A stretch of DNA of 47,451 nt, from assembly GCA_030066775.1 (NCBI GenBank), contig JASJAY010000067.1:1-47451 (forward strand). The letters run 5' to 3'. This document shows positions 24,189 to 32,851 of this stretch, piece after piece. A program made the position numbers and the translations under genes. The notes under the pieces were generated by a model. That model searched no databases. It was not told where the DNA came from and was given only the letters and a program-made list of their open reading frames with translations. The DNA is from Planctomycetota bacterium (GTDB lineage: Bacteria; Planctomycetota; PLA2; JAEUHO01). Positions within the stretch are counted from its first letter, which is position 1. The number at the start of each line of letters is the position of its first letter.

Positions 24189-26162
24189 GTGTTCCGACAC
24201 TCTTCCAGCCGACGCGCGAGGCGCGTACGGGGTGGGCATCGTCCCGCCCGCGAGGCCGGCGTGGTCCTGCTCTGGGCCTCGCTCACGATCATGTTCATCG
24301 CCGGTGTCATCATGGCCGGCACCGACGACCTGAAGGCCGTCGACGACATGACCCGCGCGGAGTTCTCCGCCCAGGGCCAGGCGACCGAGGTCGCCCAGGC
24401 CGGGCTCGTGGACGCCTTCGCGTGGATGCGCCGCCAGACCGAGCAGCCGGTCGAGGTCTTCGCCCCGCGGCTCGACCTGCAGGCGGCGACGACGATCAAC
24501 GAGACCGACGATCCCGATAAGGGGCTCGTGCGTACCTTCGAGATCTCACCCGGTCTCTGGGGTCGCTACGAGGTCCTCAAGGGCATCCCGGCCGAGCCGT
24601 ATGTCGACAGCAACGGCAACGGCTACTTCGATGCCGGTGATGGCTTCACCGACGCGAATGGCGATGGCCGTTGGACGCCTGGCCGGCACACGCGCGACGT
24701 CACGACCGAGCGCGGTCTGCCTGGAGGCGGTGCCGTGTGGCTGCTCGAGAGCAAGGCCACGATCTTCAAGCGTCCGCGCGGCGACCTGCCGCTCGGCAGC
24801 GGTCCGAACGTGCGCGTCGCGACCGCTACGATGGCTACCGAGGTCCGCCGCCTGACGATCAAGCCGCCCGCCGAGGCGGCGATCTGCGCAGCCCAGGCAA
24901 GCCGCGTCGACATCGGCACGCGCGCGCGCATCCGCGCGCCGGCGACCGCCGTGGCGTGGGGCAGTGGCACGGGTTCCGCCCAGCTGGGCGGCGCCGAGAT
25001 CCTGGCCGGCACCACGTCGGTGCCGGACTACGACAGCAGCGTGGACCAGATCTTCGGTGTCAGCTGGACCGAGCTGAAGTCGATGGCCGACATCAGCACG
25101 AGCGACCCCGTCGTCGGCGTGCCGAGCAAGATCGCCGACTACTCGCTCGTCGTGGTCACGGGTGACGTGGTGTTCAACAGCCAGCGCCCGCTCAAGGGCC
25201 TGGGCGTCGTCGTGGTCGAGGGCAACTGCACCATCGAGCCCGGCTCCAACTCCTTCTTCAATGGTCTGCTCTACGTCTCTGGCGACCTCAACGCCCGCGC
25301 GCCCGCATACATCCGCGGCACGATCATCGTGGGCGGCGATGTCGACATCACCGGCACCGGTGGTGACTACTGCGAGGTCGAGCACGACGACGGCATGGTC
25401 AGCGACCTGCTGACCCAGATGGGCCAGTACCGCTACAGCAAGGCGCCCTACGTGCCCGCACCGCGCCTCTCCGACGGCCGGCCGACCGAGCTGCACCTCT
25501 CCAAGCGTCGTCTCGGTAGCGGCTACGCCGCGGCGATGAGCGCCGGCACCGGCGGTGGCGGCGGCGAAACCGGCGGTGGCGGCGAGACTGGCGGCGGCGG
25601 TGAGACCGGCGGCGGTGGCGAGACCGGCGGCGGCGGCGAGACCGGTGGCGGCACCGAGCCCGATCCCGAGCCGACCCCGACCGGCTTCGACCCCCAAGGG
25701 CTCATCGATGCGCTCGAGGACTTCCTCAACAACAACCCGAACGCGGACGCGTCCGGACTGACCCTCGAGGCGCTCGACAAGCTCGAGCTGGCCAAGGTCC
25801 GCATGGCGCAGGATCCGCCGAACGCGTTGGGTGCCGTCGGCGCCGTCAAGCAGGCGATCGTCAAGCTCACGGACGCGATCGAGAACGGCCTCGACCCGGC
25901 TGCGTTCTCCAACGAGCTGCACAACGGGGATGACACCCTGTTCCCGCAGATCCGCGACATGGTCAACACCATGATCGAGGACTCGACGGCTCCCTCCGAG
26001 GACCTCGCGATCGCCACGGACCGCTACAACACGGCCGTGTCCAAGATGGACCGCGCCCGCGACCGGATGGACGGCGGGAACGTCACCGGTGCCATGTCCG
26101 ACTACAAGGGCTCGGCCAACAAGTTCCGCCAGGCCATCGACGCCATCGACGCCTATCAGTAG
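24189..26162 (+). CDS. PilX-like minor pilin 2 with Gly-Glu-Thr linker repeats
   Basis: This 657-residue protein is a clear paralogue of the preceding gene, with the same order: basic N-terminus, hydrophobic helix (GVVLLWASLTIMFIAGVIMAG), AGLVDAFAWMRRQTEQPVE, calcium-type loops (YVDSNGNGYFDAGD and FTDANGDGRW), the strand-repeat region (GLGVVVVEGNCTIEPGSNSF), and EVEHDDGMVSDLLTQMGQYR. Then come about five GGGGET repeats and an acidic Pro linker, and a helical C-terminal domain (about 520-657) matching that of paralogue 1. I chose GTG 24189, which has AGGGGGG six bases upstream and gives an N-terminus like the paralogues. Protein of an extended pilus or pseudopilus tip is my inference. Confidence 0.8.
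   Translation: MFRHSSSRRARRVRGGHRPAREAGVVLLWASLTIMFIAGVIMAGTDDLKAVDDMTRAEFSAQGQATEVAQAGLVDAFAWMRRQTEQPVEVFAPRLDLQAATTINETDDPDKGLVRTFEISPGLWGRYEVLKGIPAEPYVDSNGNGYFDAGDGFTDANGDGRWTPGRHTRDVTTERGLPGGGAVWLLESKATIFKRPRGDLPLGSGPNVRVATATMATEVRRLTIKPPAEAAICAAQASRVDIGTRARIRAPATAVAWGSGTGSAQLGGAEILAGTTSVPDYDSSVDQIFGVSWTELKSMADISTSDPVVGVPSKIADYSLVVVTGDVVFNSQRPLKGLGVVVVEGNCTIEPGSNSFFNGLLYVSGDLNARAPAYIRGTIIVGGDVDITGTGGDYCEVEHDDGMVSDLLTQMGQYRYSKAPYVPAPRLSDGRPTELHLSKRRLGSGYAAAMSAGTGGGGGETGGGGETGGGGETGGGGETGGGGETGGGTEPDPEPTPTGFDPQGLIDALEDFLNNNPNADASGLTLEALDKLELAKVRMAQDPPNALGAVGAVKQAIVKLTDAIENGLDPAAFSNELHNGDDTLFPQIRDMVNTMIEDSTAPSEDLAIATDRYNTAVSKMDRARDRMDGGNVTGAMSDYKGSANKFRQAIDAIDAYQ
25551..25656 (+). repeat. 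In-frame 18-base tandem repeat encoding GGGGET
   Basis: About five copies of an 18-base unit with consensus GGCGGCGGTGGCGAGACC encode Gly-Gly-Gly-Gly-Glu-Thr. It forms a flexible linker between the pilin core and the helical domain of paralogue 2. It is absent from paralogues 1 and 3. Third-position variation between copies suggests that the repeat is not brand new. Confidence 0.85.
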
Positions 26163-26180
26163 GCCAACATCCAGGCCGAG

Positions 26181-26205
26181 CTCCCGCCCCTGCAATGGGC
26201 GGGGG
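26181..26205 (+). terminator. Hairpin after pilin gene 2
   Basis: CTCCCGCCC (26181-26189) pairs with GGGCGGGGG (26197-26205), one G-U pair included, around CTGCAAT, 19 bases after the stop. No clear U-tract follows. Downstream, GTCTCG (26319-26324) and CGAGAC (26350-26355), and GTGCGT-GG-ACGCAC (26364-26377), add further structure to the leader of the third pilin gene. Confidence 0.45.
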
Positions 26206-26390
26206 CATTCGGCAACGCGGGATGTCGCGGGAACCCGACATGTGCTCGCCCGGATCGCCCGGGGCGACGTAGGGAACCGTTCATACCCGCCCCGCGATCC
26301 GGCCGATAGCGGTTCGGAGTCTCGCCTGTCGACGGATAGGCGGGGCATTCGAGACCACGGGGTGTGCGTGGACGCACGCGGGACCCCTCC

Positions 26391-27701
26391 ATGCAGCGAA
26401 CCGAGACACACGTCAGCACCCGAGACCCCGCCGTGCCTGTGAGGCACCGGCCAGTGGTCTCCCCGCAGGCCGAGCGCGGCGTGCTGATGGTCTGGGCTGC
26501 ATTCGTGATGCTCCTCGTCGCCGGCCTCATCGTGGCCGGGACGCAGCGGCAGCAGGCGCTCAACCGCATGACGCGTGTCGAGCACTCGGTCGCCGGCCAG
26601 GCGCGTGCCGTTGCGGTCGCGGGCGTCGTCGATGCCTTCGCCTGGTTCCGTCGGCAGACGGTCCAGCCGGTCACTGCCTTCACGCCGGCCCTGGACCTGG
26701 CGGCTACCCCGCCGGTCAACGAGACCGATGATCCGGCGATCGGCCTCGTGCGCGAGTACGAGATCTCGCCGAGCCTGTGGGGCCGGTACGAGGTGCGTCT
26801 CACCAAGGTCGCCGAGCCGTATACCGACGCCAACGGCAACGGGTACTACGACGAGGGCGAGGCCTTCACCGACCAGGACGGCAACGGCCAGTGGGACGGG
26901 ATGCGCGAGACGCGCGACGTCTCACTCGAGCGCGGTCTGGCGGGCAGCGGCGGCGTCTGGCTGATCGAGAGCCACGGCTTCCTCTACCGGCGTCAGGACC
27001 TCGCGACGCCGCTGGGCGTCTCGCCCAATGACCGCCTCGCGACGTTCCGCGTGGCCAGCGAGATCCGCCGGCTCACGCTGACGCCGCCGGCGGCCGCTGC
27101 GCTCTGCGCCGACCAGGGCTCGAGCGTGACGATCGGCAACCGCTCGCGCATCACCGGCGGCACGGGCTCGGGTGTGGCCTTCGCGAGCGCCAGCGGCTCG
27201 CCCTCGATGGCGTCCGGGAGCGAGGTCACGGGTTCGCCCGCGACGACGGCGCAGCCGAGCTACGACACGTCGTTGGAAGCCGTGTTCGGCGTCTCCCTCA
27301 CCGAGCTCCGCTCGATGGCCGACGTCTCGACGACGAGTGTGGAGGCGATCGGGTCGCCGATCGGCGACATGACGCTGAACGTCATCGACGGCAACGCGAC
27401 GTTCGATGCGAGCAACCCGCTGCGCGGCACGGGCATCGTGGTCGTGCTCGGCAACTGCACGATCGAGAGCGGCTCGAACTCCTTCTTCGGCGGACTTCTC
27501 TGGGTGGGCGGCAACCTCACGGTCCGCGCCCCTTCCTACCTGCGCGGCGTCGTCGTCGCCCAGGGCACTGTCGACGTGCGCGGCGTCGGCGGCGACTACG
27601 CGGAAATGAACTATGACGACGGCATCATCGGCGAGCTGCTGTTCCTGATGGGCCAATACCGACACACCAAGGCCGTCTACGTCCCGGATAGCGAGTCGTA
27701 G
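26391..27701 (+). CDS. PilX-like minor pilin 3, lacking the helical C-terminal domain
   Basis: This 436-residue protein is the third paralogue: hydrophobic helix GVLMVWAAFVMLLVAGLIVAG, AVAVAGVVDAFAWFRRQTVQPV, calcium loops (YTDANGNGYYDEGE and FTDQDGNGQWDG), and the strand repeats (GTGIVVVLGNCTIESGSNSF, GNLTVRAPSYLRGVVV). It ends right after MGQYRHTKAVYVPDSES, where the other two continue into about 190-240 more residues. The start is uncertain: ATG 26391 has no good ribosome binding site, and GTG 26433 or GTG 26364 are alternatives. Only 23 bases separate it from the giant prepilin gene, so the two are likely co-transcribed. Confidence 0.78.
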   Translation: MQRTETHVSTRDPAVPVRHRPVVSPQAERGVLMVWAAFVMLLVAGLIVAGTQRQQALNRMTRVEHSVAGQARAVAVAGVVDAFAWFRRQTVQPVTAFTPALDLAATPPVNETDDPAIGLVREYEISPSLWGRYEVRLTKVAEPYTDANGNGYYDEGEAFTDQDGNGQWDGMRETRDVSLERGLAGSGGVWLIESHGFLYRRQDLATPLGVSPNDRLATFRVASEIRRLTLTPPAAAALCADQGSSVTIGNRSRITGGTGSGVAFASASGSPSMASGSEVTGSPATTAQPSYDTSLEAVFGVSLTELRSMADVSTTSVEAIGSPIGDMTLNVIDGNATFDASNPLRGTGIVVVLGNCTIESGSNSFFGGLLWVGGNLTVRAPSYLRGVVVAQGTVDVRGVGGDYAEMNYDDGIIGELLFLMGQYRHTKAVYVPDSES

Positions 27702-27724
27702 ACGGACACAGGAGGTTGAGACGC

Positions 27725-30700
27725 ATGCGATCTCAGCGCGGTTTCTCTCTGGTCGAGATCCTCATCTCGGGCGCCCTCGTAGCGCTTGCGGCGATGGCCG
27801 GCGTGGCCTACGTCACCCGCGGCACGCAGCACGCGAGCTGGGCGAAGGACAAGGTCTACGCACGCCAGAAGGCGCTCTCGGTGCTCGCCGAGCTGCGCGC
27901 CTACGTCGAAGGCGGTGAGGGTGAGGTTGCGGCCGACCTCGACGGCTTCGACGACGGTCTCGGCGTGAACGCGTCGCTGACGATCCAGCCCGATCCCAGC
28001 GACCCCGGTGCCTACCTGCCGCCGGAACACCCCGTGTCCTCCAACATCCAGGACGGGTCGGAGTGGCGATGGCTCAGGCGCATCACCGTGCGTCGCTTCC
28101 CGGGCGTGGACACGCGCGATCTGCGCATCTGTACGGTGCGCATGTTCCGCATGCGGGAAGGAGACGTCTACCCGGGTGAGCAGATGGCGGAGGTCTCGTC
28201 GGTCATTCGGACCATCGGTGACGCCTTCCCCACGACCCAGGTCTACGACATCTACCTGCTGGCCCTCGAGAACGTGCCGGGCTGGTGGGTCTACATGGAC
28301 GCGATCCAGCCGTTCATCGAGGCCACGCTCACCGACCTCGAGTCTCGCAACCCGGGTCTGAAGTTCCGCACGCACTGGATCTCGAAGTCCGGCTACGGCC
28401 GCGACGAGGAGTACGCGCCCTACACGAACGAGACGCGCGACAGCCGCGCGAACCTGCCCTGGGCCTACTTCTACCCGGGCCGCATGCCCAGCGGGCAGGC
28501 GGCGCAGCGCTACTACGTGGCGGAGCGCATGCAGGGCCGCGTCAACCTCGACGGTGAGATGACGCCGCAGTTCAACAACGACCTGCTTGCCACGGAGCCG
28601 TACACGGACAGCAACAGCAACGGCGAGCGCGACCCGGGCGAGCCGTACATCGACGTGAACGGCAACAACATCTGGGACATCAACAACCCGGTCCCGTACG
28701 CCATCGCCGACATGCACAACCACTGCATGCGCTATCCGGACGCCGAGGCGCGTTTCCAGGCCCGCATCGCGGCCAATCTCGAGACGGACGACACCCCGAC
28801 GTGGCGTCTCCTGCTCGACCGCATGGTCGCGGACCCGGATCGCTACCACAACGCGATCCTGATCAACCTCCACGGTGAGCTCCTGCCGATGCCCGCCGTG
28901 CGCAACTACAGCGATGCGGCCAAGAGCCCGATCGCACACCCGGGCTGGCGCGTCGTCGCGCACCCCGAGCATCTGCGCCCCGCGCGCGTGGCCGGCAATG
29001 ATGCGTCGAGCGTCGCGCCGCGCTTCCGCGTGTACGGCTACAAGACCGAGTTCCCGACCGGCCACGTGCCGCTGATGACGCAGCGCGAGCCCTACACGGA
29101 TCTCAACCGCAACGGCGTGCGGGACGGCGCCGAGCCCTACGTCGACTGGAACAACAACGGGTCGTACGACGATCGCAGCATTCCGATCAGCATGGTGATC
29201 CCGGGCGGCGACTTCAGCCAGGCGCCCAACGCGGCCGCCGGCCCGTCGATCATCATCCAGCGCCTGCCCGGCGGCATCGACGCCGACGGCGACAGCAACC
29301 CGGACGGCTATTCGCCCTTCGCGAACGCGCGCTCGTACCCGGAGGCGTTCAACGACCTGAACACCGACGGCATCCGCCAGATCGCGGAGAGCTACTTCGA
29401 CAAGAACGGCAACGGCACGCGTGATGCCGGCGAGCCGCACGCCGAGCGCGACGGCGACGGCAGCTTCAGCGCCGTGACCGAGGTGCTCACCGAGAGCAAG
29501 ATCAACAGCATCTGGGACCTGGACGCCCCCGAGGAGCCCTACACGGACACCGACGGCGACAACCAGTGGGATGCCGGCGAGCCGTACTACGACGCCAACA
29601 ACAACGGCGTGCGCGACGGTCCGCTGATCCCCGTCTCGCCTTGGCGCGCCTGGGACCCGGCGACGGACAACATCGGCCCCGTGGCCGAGGCGGCCTACAT
29701 CGCCTCCTACGGCGAGCCGTTCCTCGACCTCGACGGCGATCAGGCCTGGGACGGCCCCGAGCCGTTCACGGACTACAACCAGAACGGCGTGCGCAACGGC
29801 GGCTGGGAGCGCGGCGAGATGCACTACAAGGTCGCCTACGACGCGACCGGCGATCGCACCATCGTGCGCCTGTTCGGCACCCCGCTCGAGACGCCCTACG
29901 TGTCGAACCGCGGCGTGAACAGCACCTGGCGCCTGTACGACCTCGAGTATGTGCCCTGCCCGACGCCCAGCTCCTCGGGTGCCGCCGACCGCTTCGGCCG
30001 CAACCTGAACAGCAGCGGCAACTACCCGAAGAACACGGCGCGCTGGACGGTCGAGCTGCCGCTCGCGGCGGTGCGTACGGCCTTCGAGAGTGCGGGCGGA
30101 CTCGGTGACGGCGACGCGGCGGACCGGATCATCCAGGTCGAGACGCGCATCGACGACGACCTGACGACCGGCACGATGTGGCCCACGCGCAACCTGCCGC
30201 CGAACCTGTCGCGCACGTACGCGTACTTCTACAACGACGCGAACGATGTCCCGTTCAGCGAGCGCTACCAGTTCATCGGCGACCCGCGCCACAGTCCGTA
30301 CGCGGACACGGACCGCAACGGGTCCTCGCACGCGCACGGCTACAACTGGTACTTCGACAACTTCAACACCAACGGTGACCAGCGCAGCCAGTGGATGGCA
30401 TTCGACACCGGTCGACTGCGTGCCTGCTGGCGCGGCGCCCGCGGCGGTGGCCATGACGTGCCGCGCATCCTCTCCTGGCTGCGTACGGCGGTGGCCCGCA
30501 TGGAAGCGGTCTACACCACGCTGACCGGCTTCTCGTACTACTACCTGTCGATCGGTGGCGACATCGGCTACGACTCCGCCAACGGGTTCCCGACCTCGAT
30601 TCCCGTGGACGGCAAGCCCTTCGGCCTGTCCGGGGACGTGTACGAGAACTCGATCACGAGCTCGATCGGTACCTCGTCGATCCGCGGCAGCCTCAAGTAC

Positions 30701-31840
30701 GTCCGCAGCAACAACGGCTCGGGCAGCGGCATCCGCGCCGGCGGCTACTGGTGGTCCAAGCCCTGGATCGGCGAGCTGTGGCAGGACGGCGCCTACGCCG
30801 GCCAGTGGAGCCAGTGGGGCAACCTGCGGGCCAACACGGGCAGCTCGGCGCTCGAGTACCACCAGTTCCGTCGTGGGGACGTGACCTCGAACCAGCAGCC
30901 GGCCGGCACGCGGCTGCGCAACGCCTACTGCCGCCTGGCGGCGGAGGGCTGTACCTCGGTCTTCAACATCGGAAGCTCGAGCAGCACCTTCCACCACCAG
31001 TTCCAGAGCGGTCAGACGGGCTCGCTCACCGAGGACGGTCCGCAGCTGGCGGCGAACTACAACTTCCCGCTGCCGACCACGACCGACATCAGCCGTCCGT
31101 TCGGCCTCGCGACGAGCGGGAGCGGCGGCGTCGGTGACGAGTTCGGCTACACGAGCGAGTACCCGCGCTTCCAGGCGCAGATGGTCCGGCGCTACTACAA
31201 CCACAACAACGGTCAGACCGGTAGCGGTCTGGTGCGACTGCAGGAGCCCGGCGCCAACCCGCGCGGCGGCTTCATCGTGGTCAACGGCATCGACCGCACG
31301 ACGGAGAGCGGCTCGGCGTTCATTGCGCGCTACAGCATGCTCTCGCTGATCCACAGCTTCTTCGCAGCCGGCGTGCCCGGCGGCGACAACCGCATCGTGC
31401 AGCTGCCGCGACTGCAGATCCAGAGCCCCACGCTCATCACCGAGCTGGAGGATCCGGTCTCGATCGTCGTGCGCTGGAGCACGGAGTGGAAGCGCTGGGA
31501 CGGCCTGAACTACACGGAGTCGTTCGCCGACACCTTCGCCGAGGACGAGACGAACCTCACCTACGTGCTCATGTACAGCACGGACGGCGGCAAGAGCTGG
31601 CGGCACATGACCGACAACACCGAGGCGACGCCCGGTGAGATGCCGTGGATCGAAGGCACGGGTCCGGATCCCGCGAAGACCGTGGCCGACGGTAACAACG
31701 GCGGCGACGAGTCGTGGATCTGGAGCACGCCGGCGGCGGGCTTCCCCGAAGGCTCCTACCTGATCCGGATCGAGGGCTACCGGAACACCGAGTCGTTGCA
31801 CTACGTGCAGCACATGGAGAAGATCTATGTCAACCGCTAA
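27725..31840 (+). CDS. Giant prepilin-like protein with about ten calcium-type loops
   Basis: This 1371-residue protein has a type IV prepilin leader (MRSQRG, then FSLVEILIS with Glu at +5) for cleavage and methylation by a PilD-like peptidase. Typical pilins have 150-200 residues. Paired DxNxNG loops recur at about residues 291-320, 455-480, 540-580, 604-632 and 662-693, for example YTDSNSNGERDPGE, FDKNGNGTRDAGE and YDANNNGVRDG. Between them is LINLHGELLPMPAVRNYSD. Near residue 1285, MYSTDGGKSWRHM suggests an Ig/fibronectin-like fold at the C-terminus. ATG 27725 lies nine bases after AGGAGG. The stop overlaps the next gene by 14 bases. An exposed, calcium-stabilised pilus-tip protein or adhesin is inferred. 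Confidence 0.82.
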   Translation: MRSQRGFSLVEILISGALVALAAMAGVAYVTRGTQHASWAKDKVYARQKALSVLAELRAYVEGGEGEVAADLDGFDDGLGVNASLTIQPDPSDPGAYLPPEHPVSSNIQDGSEWRWLRRITVRRFPGVDTRDLRICTVRMFRMREGDVYPGEQMAEVSSVIRTIGDAFPTTQVYDIYLLALENVPGWWVYMDAIQPFIEATLTDLESRNPGLKFRTHWISKSGYGRDEEYAPYTNETRDSRANLPWAYFYPGRMPSGQAAQRYYVAERMQGRVNLDGEMTPQFNNDLLATEPYTDSNSNGERDPGEPYIDVNGNNIWDINNPVPYAIADMHNHCMRYPDAEARFQARIAANLETDDTPTWRLLLDRMVADPDRYHNAILINLHGELLPMPAVRNYSDAAKSPIAHPGWRVVAHPEHLRPARVAGNDASSVAPRFRVYGYKTEFPTGHVPLMTQREPYTDLNRNGVRDGAEPYVDWNNNGSYDDRSIPISMVIPGGDFSQAPNAAAGPSIIIQRLPGGIDADGDSNPDGYSPFANARSYPEAFNDLNTDGIRQIAESYFDKNGNGTRDAGEPHAERDGDGSFSAVTEVLTESKINSIWDLDAPEEPYTDTDGDNQWDAGEPYYDANNNGVRDGPLIPVSPWRAWDPATDNIGPVAEAAYIASYGEPFLDLDGDQAWDGPEPFTDYNQNGVRNGGWERGEMHYKVAYDATGDRTIVRLFGTPLETPYVSNRGVNSTWRLYDLEYVPCPTPSSSGAADRFGRNLNSSGNYPKNTARWTVELPLAAVRTAFESAGGLGDGDAADRIIQVETRIDDDLTTGTMWPTRNLPPNLSRTYAYFYNDANDVPFSERYQFIGDPRHSPYADTDRNGSSHAHGYNWYFDNFNTNGDQRSQWMAFDTGRLRACWRGARGGGHDVPRILSWLRTAVARMEAVYTTLTGFSYYYLSIGGDIGYDSANGFPTSIPVDGKPFGLSGDVYENSITSSIGTSSIRGSLKYVRSNNGSGSGIRAGGYWWSKPWIGELWQDGAYAGQWSQWGNLRANTGSSALEYHQFRRGDVTSNQQPAGTRLRNAYCRLAAEGCTSVFNIGSSSSTFHHQFQSGQTGSLTEDGPQLAANYNFPLPTTTDISRPFGLATSGSGGVGDEFGYTSEYPRFQAQMVRRYYNHNNGQTGSGLVRLQEPGANPRGGFIVVNGIDRTTESGSAFIARYSMLSLIHSFFAAGVPGGDNRIVQLPRLQIQSPTLITELEDPVSIVVRWSTEWKRWDGLNYTESFADTFAEDETNLTYVLMYSTDGGKSWRHMTDNTEATPGEMPWIEGTGPDPAKTVADGNNGGDESWIWSTPAAGFPEGSYLIRIEGYRNTESLHYVQHMEKIYVNR

Positions 31841-32825
31841 AGCGGCGAAGGCGCGTGCGAGGGAGCGCGGCTTCACGTTCGTCGAGATCGCGATCTCGCT
31901 GGTGATCGTCTCGCTGATGGCGCTCGTGGTGGAGCGCACGTTGGCGAGCACGCGAGAGGCCGAGCAGATGCTCGACGCCGTCCGCCGATCCACCGAGCGC
32001 GGCCAGAACCTGGCCTACGAGATCCGCGAGGCGGTGAGCGCATCGCGCAAGCTCTTCGGCAACGACGTCAACGGCAACGCGTATCTCGATGCGCTGGACC
32101 TCACGCGGGATCCGCTCGATCCGAACGCCCGGCTGCCCACCTTCGACGAGGTCAACGGGCTGGGACCGGATCTCTCGATGGATCCGCGGACCGGCAACAT
32201 GCTCCTCTTCGTGCGCGAAGCGGATGCGGCACCCGCCGTCGCAGACCCCGCCACGGGCAAGATCCGGCACATCGACACCTACCGGTTCATCTGCATCTAC
32301 CCGCGCGTGACCTCGCGCTTCGTCGTGCAGGTCGAGCCGCGTGAGGTGGCCAAGGACCTCGTGGTGTGGCGCAGCGTGGCGTATCCCAGCCAGAGCCAGA
32401 TCCTCGCGGTCTCCAACGCGACGGAGCGCGCCAACGTGGTCAAGGACCTCTACGACCGCTTTGGCTACGACATGGCCTGGGACCCCAACGGGGCCGTGGC
32501 CGATGCGTTCTACGCCATGGACACGCTCGGCAACATCGCCGCCACGCCGGTCGCCGATCCGACGATCGACGAGGACCAGAACCTCTCGGATCGCGGCCGT
32601 CTTGTGTACGCCAACGTGCAGCTCGGCCCGACCGACGGCGGCGTCTACCACAAGCGCAAGATCTTCACGGTCGACGCGTGGGACCCGGACGGCTTCGAGG
32701 TGAAGATCGTCGGCGCGTCCGGCTCGCGGAAGGTGTGGATGCACCTCGTCGTCGAGGTCCAGGCTTCCGCCGGCCGCGTCACCCAACACACCTCCACGGT
32801 CATCGCCAGCACCAAGGACCTCTGA
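31827..32825 (+). CDS. PilW-like prepilin (type IV pilus/T2SS minor pilin)
   Basis: This 332-residue protein has a class III prepilin leader: basic residues, ERG (Gly15), then FTFVEIAISLVIVSLMALVV with Glu at +5. The rest shows the helix-then-strand pattern of PilW/GspJ-like minor pilins (RSTERGQNLAYEIREAVSAS), a VNGNAYLDALD calcium-like loop, and strand-rich sequence to the C-terminus. The start overlaps the giant-prepilin stop by 14 bases, so the two are translationally linked and probably assemble together. It ends 26 bases before the convergent kinase gene. Confidence 0.85.
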   Translation: MSTAKAAKARARERGFTFVEIAISLVIVSLMALVVERTLASTREAEQMLDAVRRSTERGQNLAYEIREAVSASRKLFGNDVNGNAYLDALDLTRDPLDPNARLPTFDEVNGLGPDLSMDPRTGNMLLFVREADAAPAVADPATGKIRHIDTYRFICIYPRVTSRFVVQVEPREVAKDLVVWRSVAYPSQSQILAVSNATERANVVKDLYDRFGYDMAWDPNGAVADAFYAMDTLGNIAATPVADPTIDEDQNLSDRGRLVYANVQLGPTDGGVYHKRKIFTVDAWDPDGFEVKIVGASGSRKVWMHLVVEVQASAGRVTQHTSTVIASTKDL

Positions 32826-32846
32826 CCGCGCCCGGTACCAGCGCGG
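32826..32846. terminator. Hairpin between convergent genes
   Basis: CCGCGC (32826-32831) and GCGCGG (32841-32846) form a stem with a 9-base loop, between the PilW-like stop and the end of the kinase gene. It is a probable bidirectional transcription terminator. Confidence 0.5.
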
Positions 32847-32851
32847 CACGT

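Noticed and set aside
27677-31993. 1438-codon - strand open frame opposite the giant prepilin
   Set aside because: The translation is Arg/Val/His/Asp-rich and without motifs. The + strand has a ribosome binding site, prepilin leader and calcium loops, so this frame is a by-product of codon bias.
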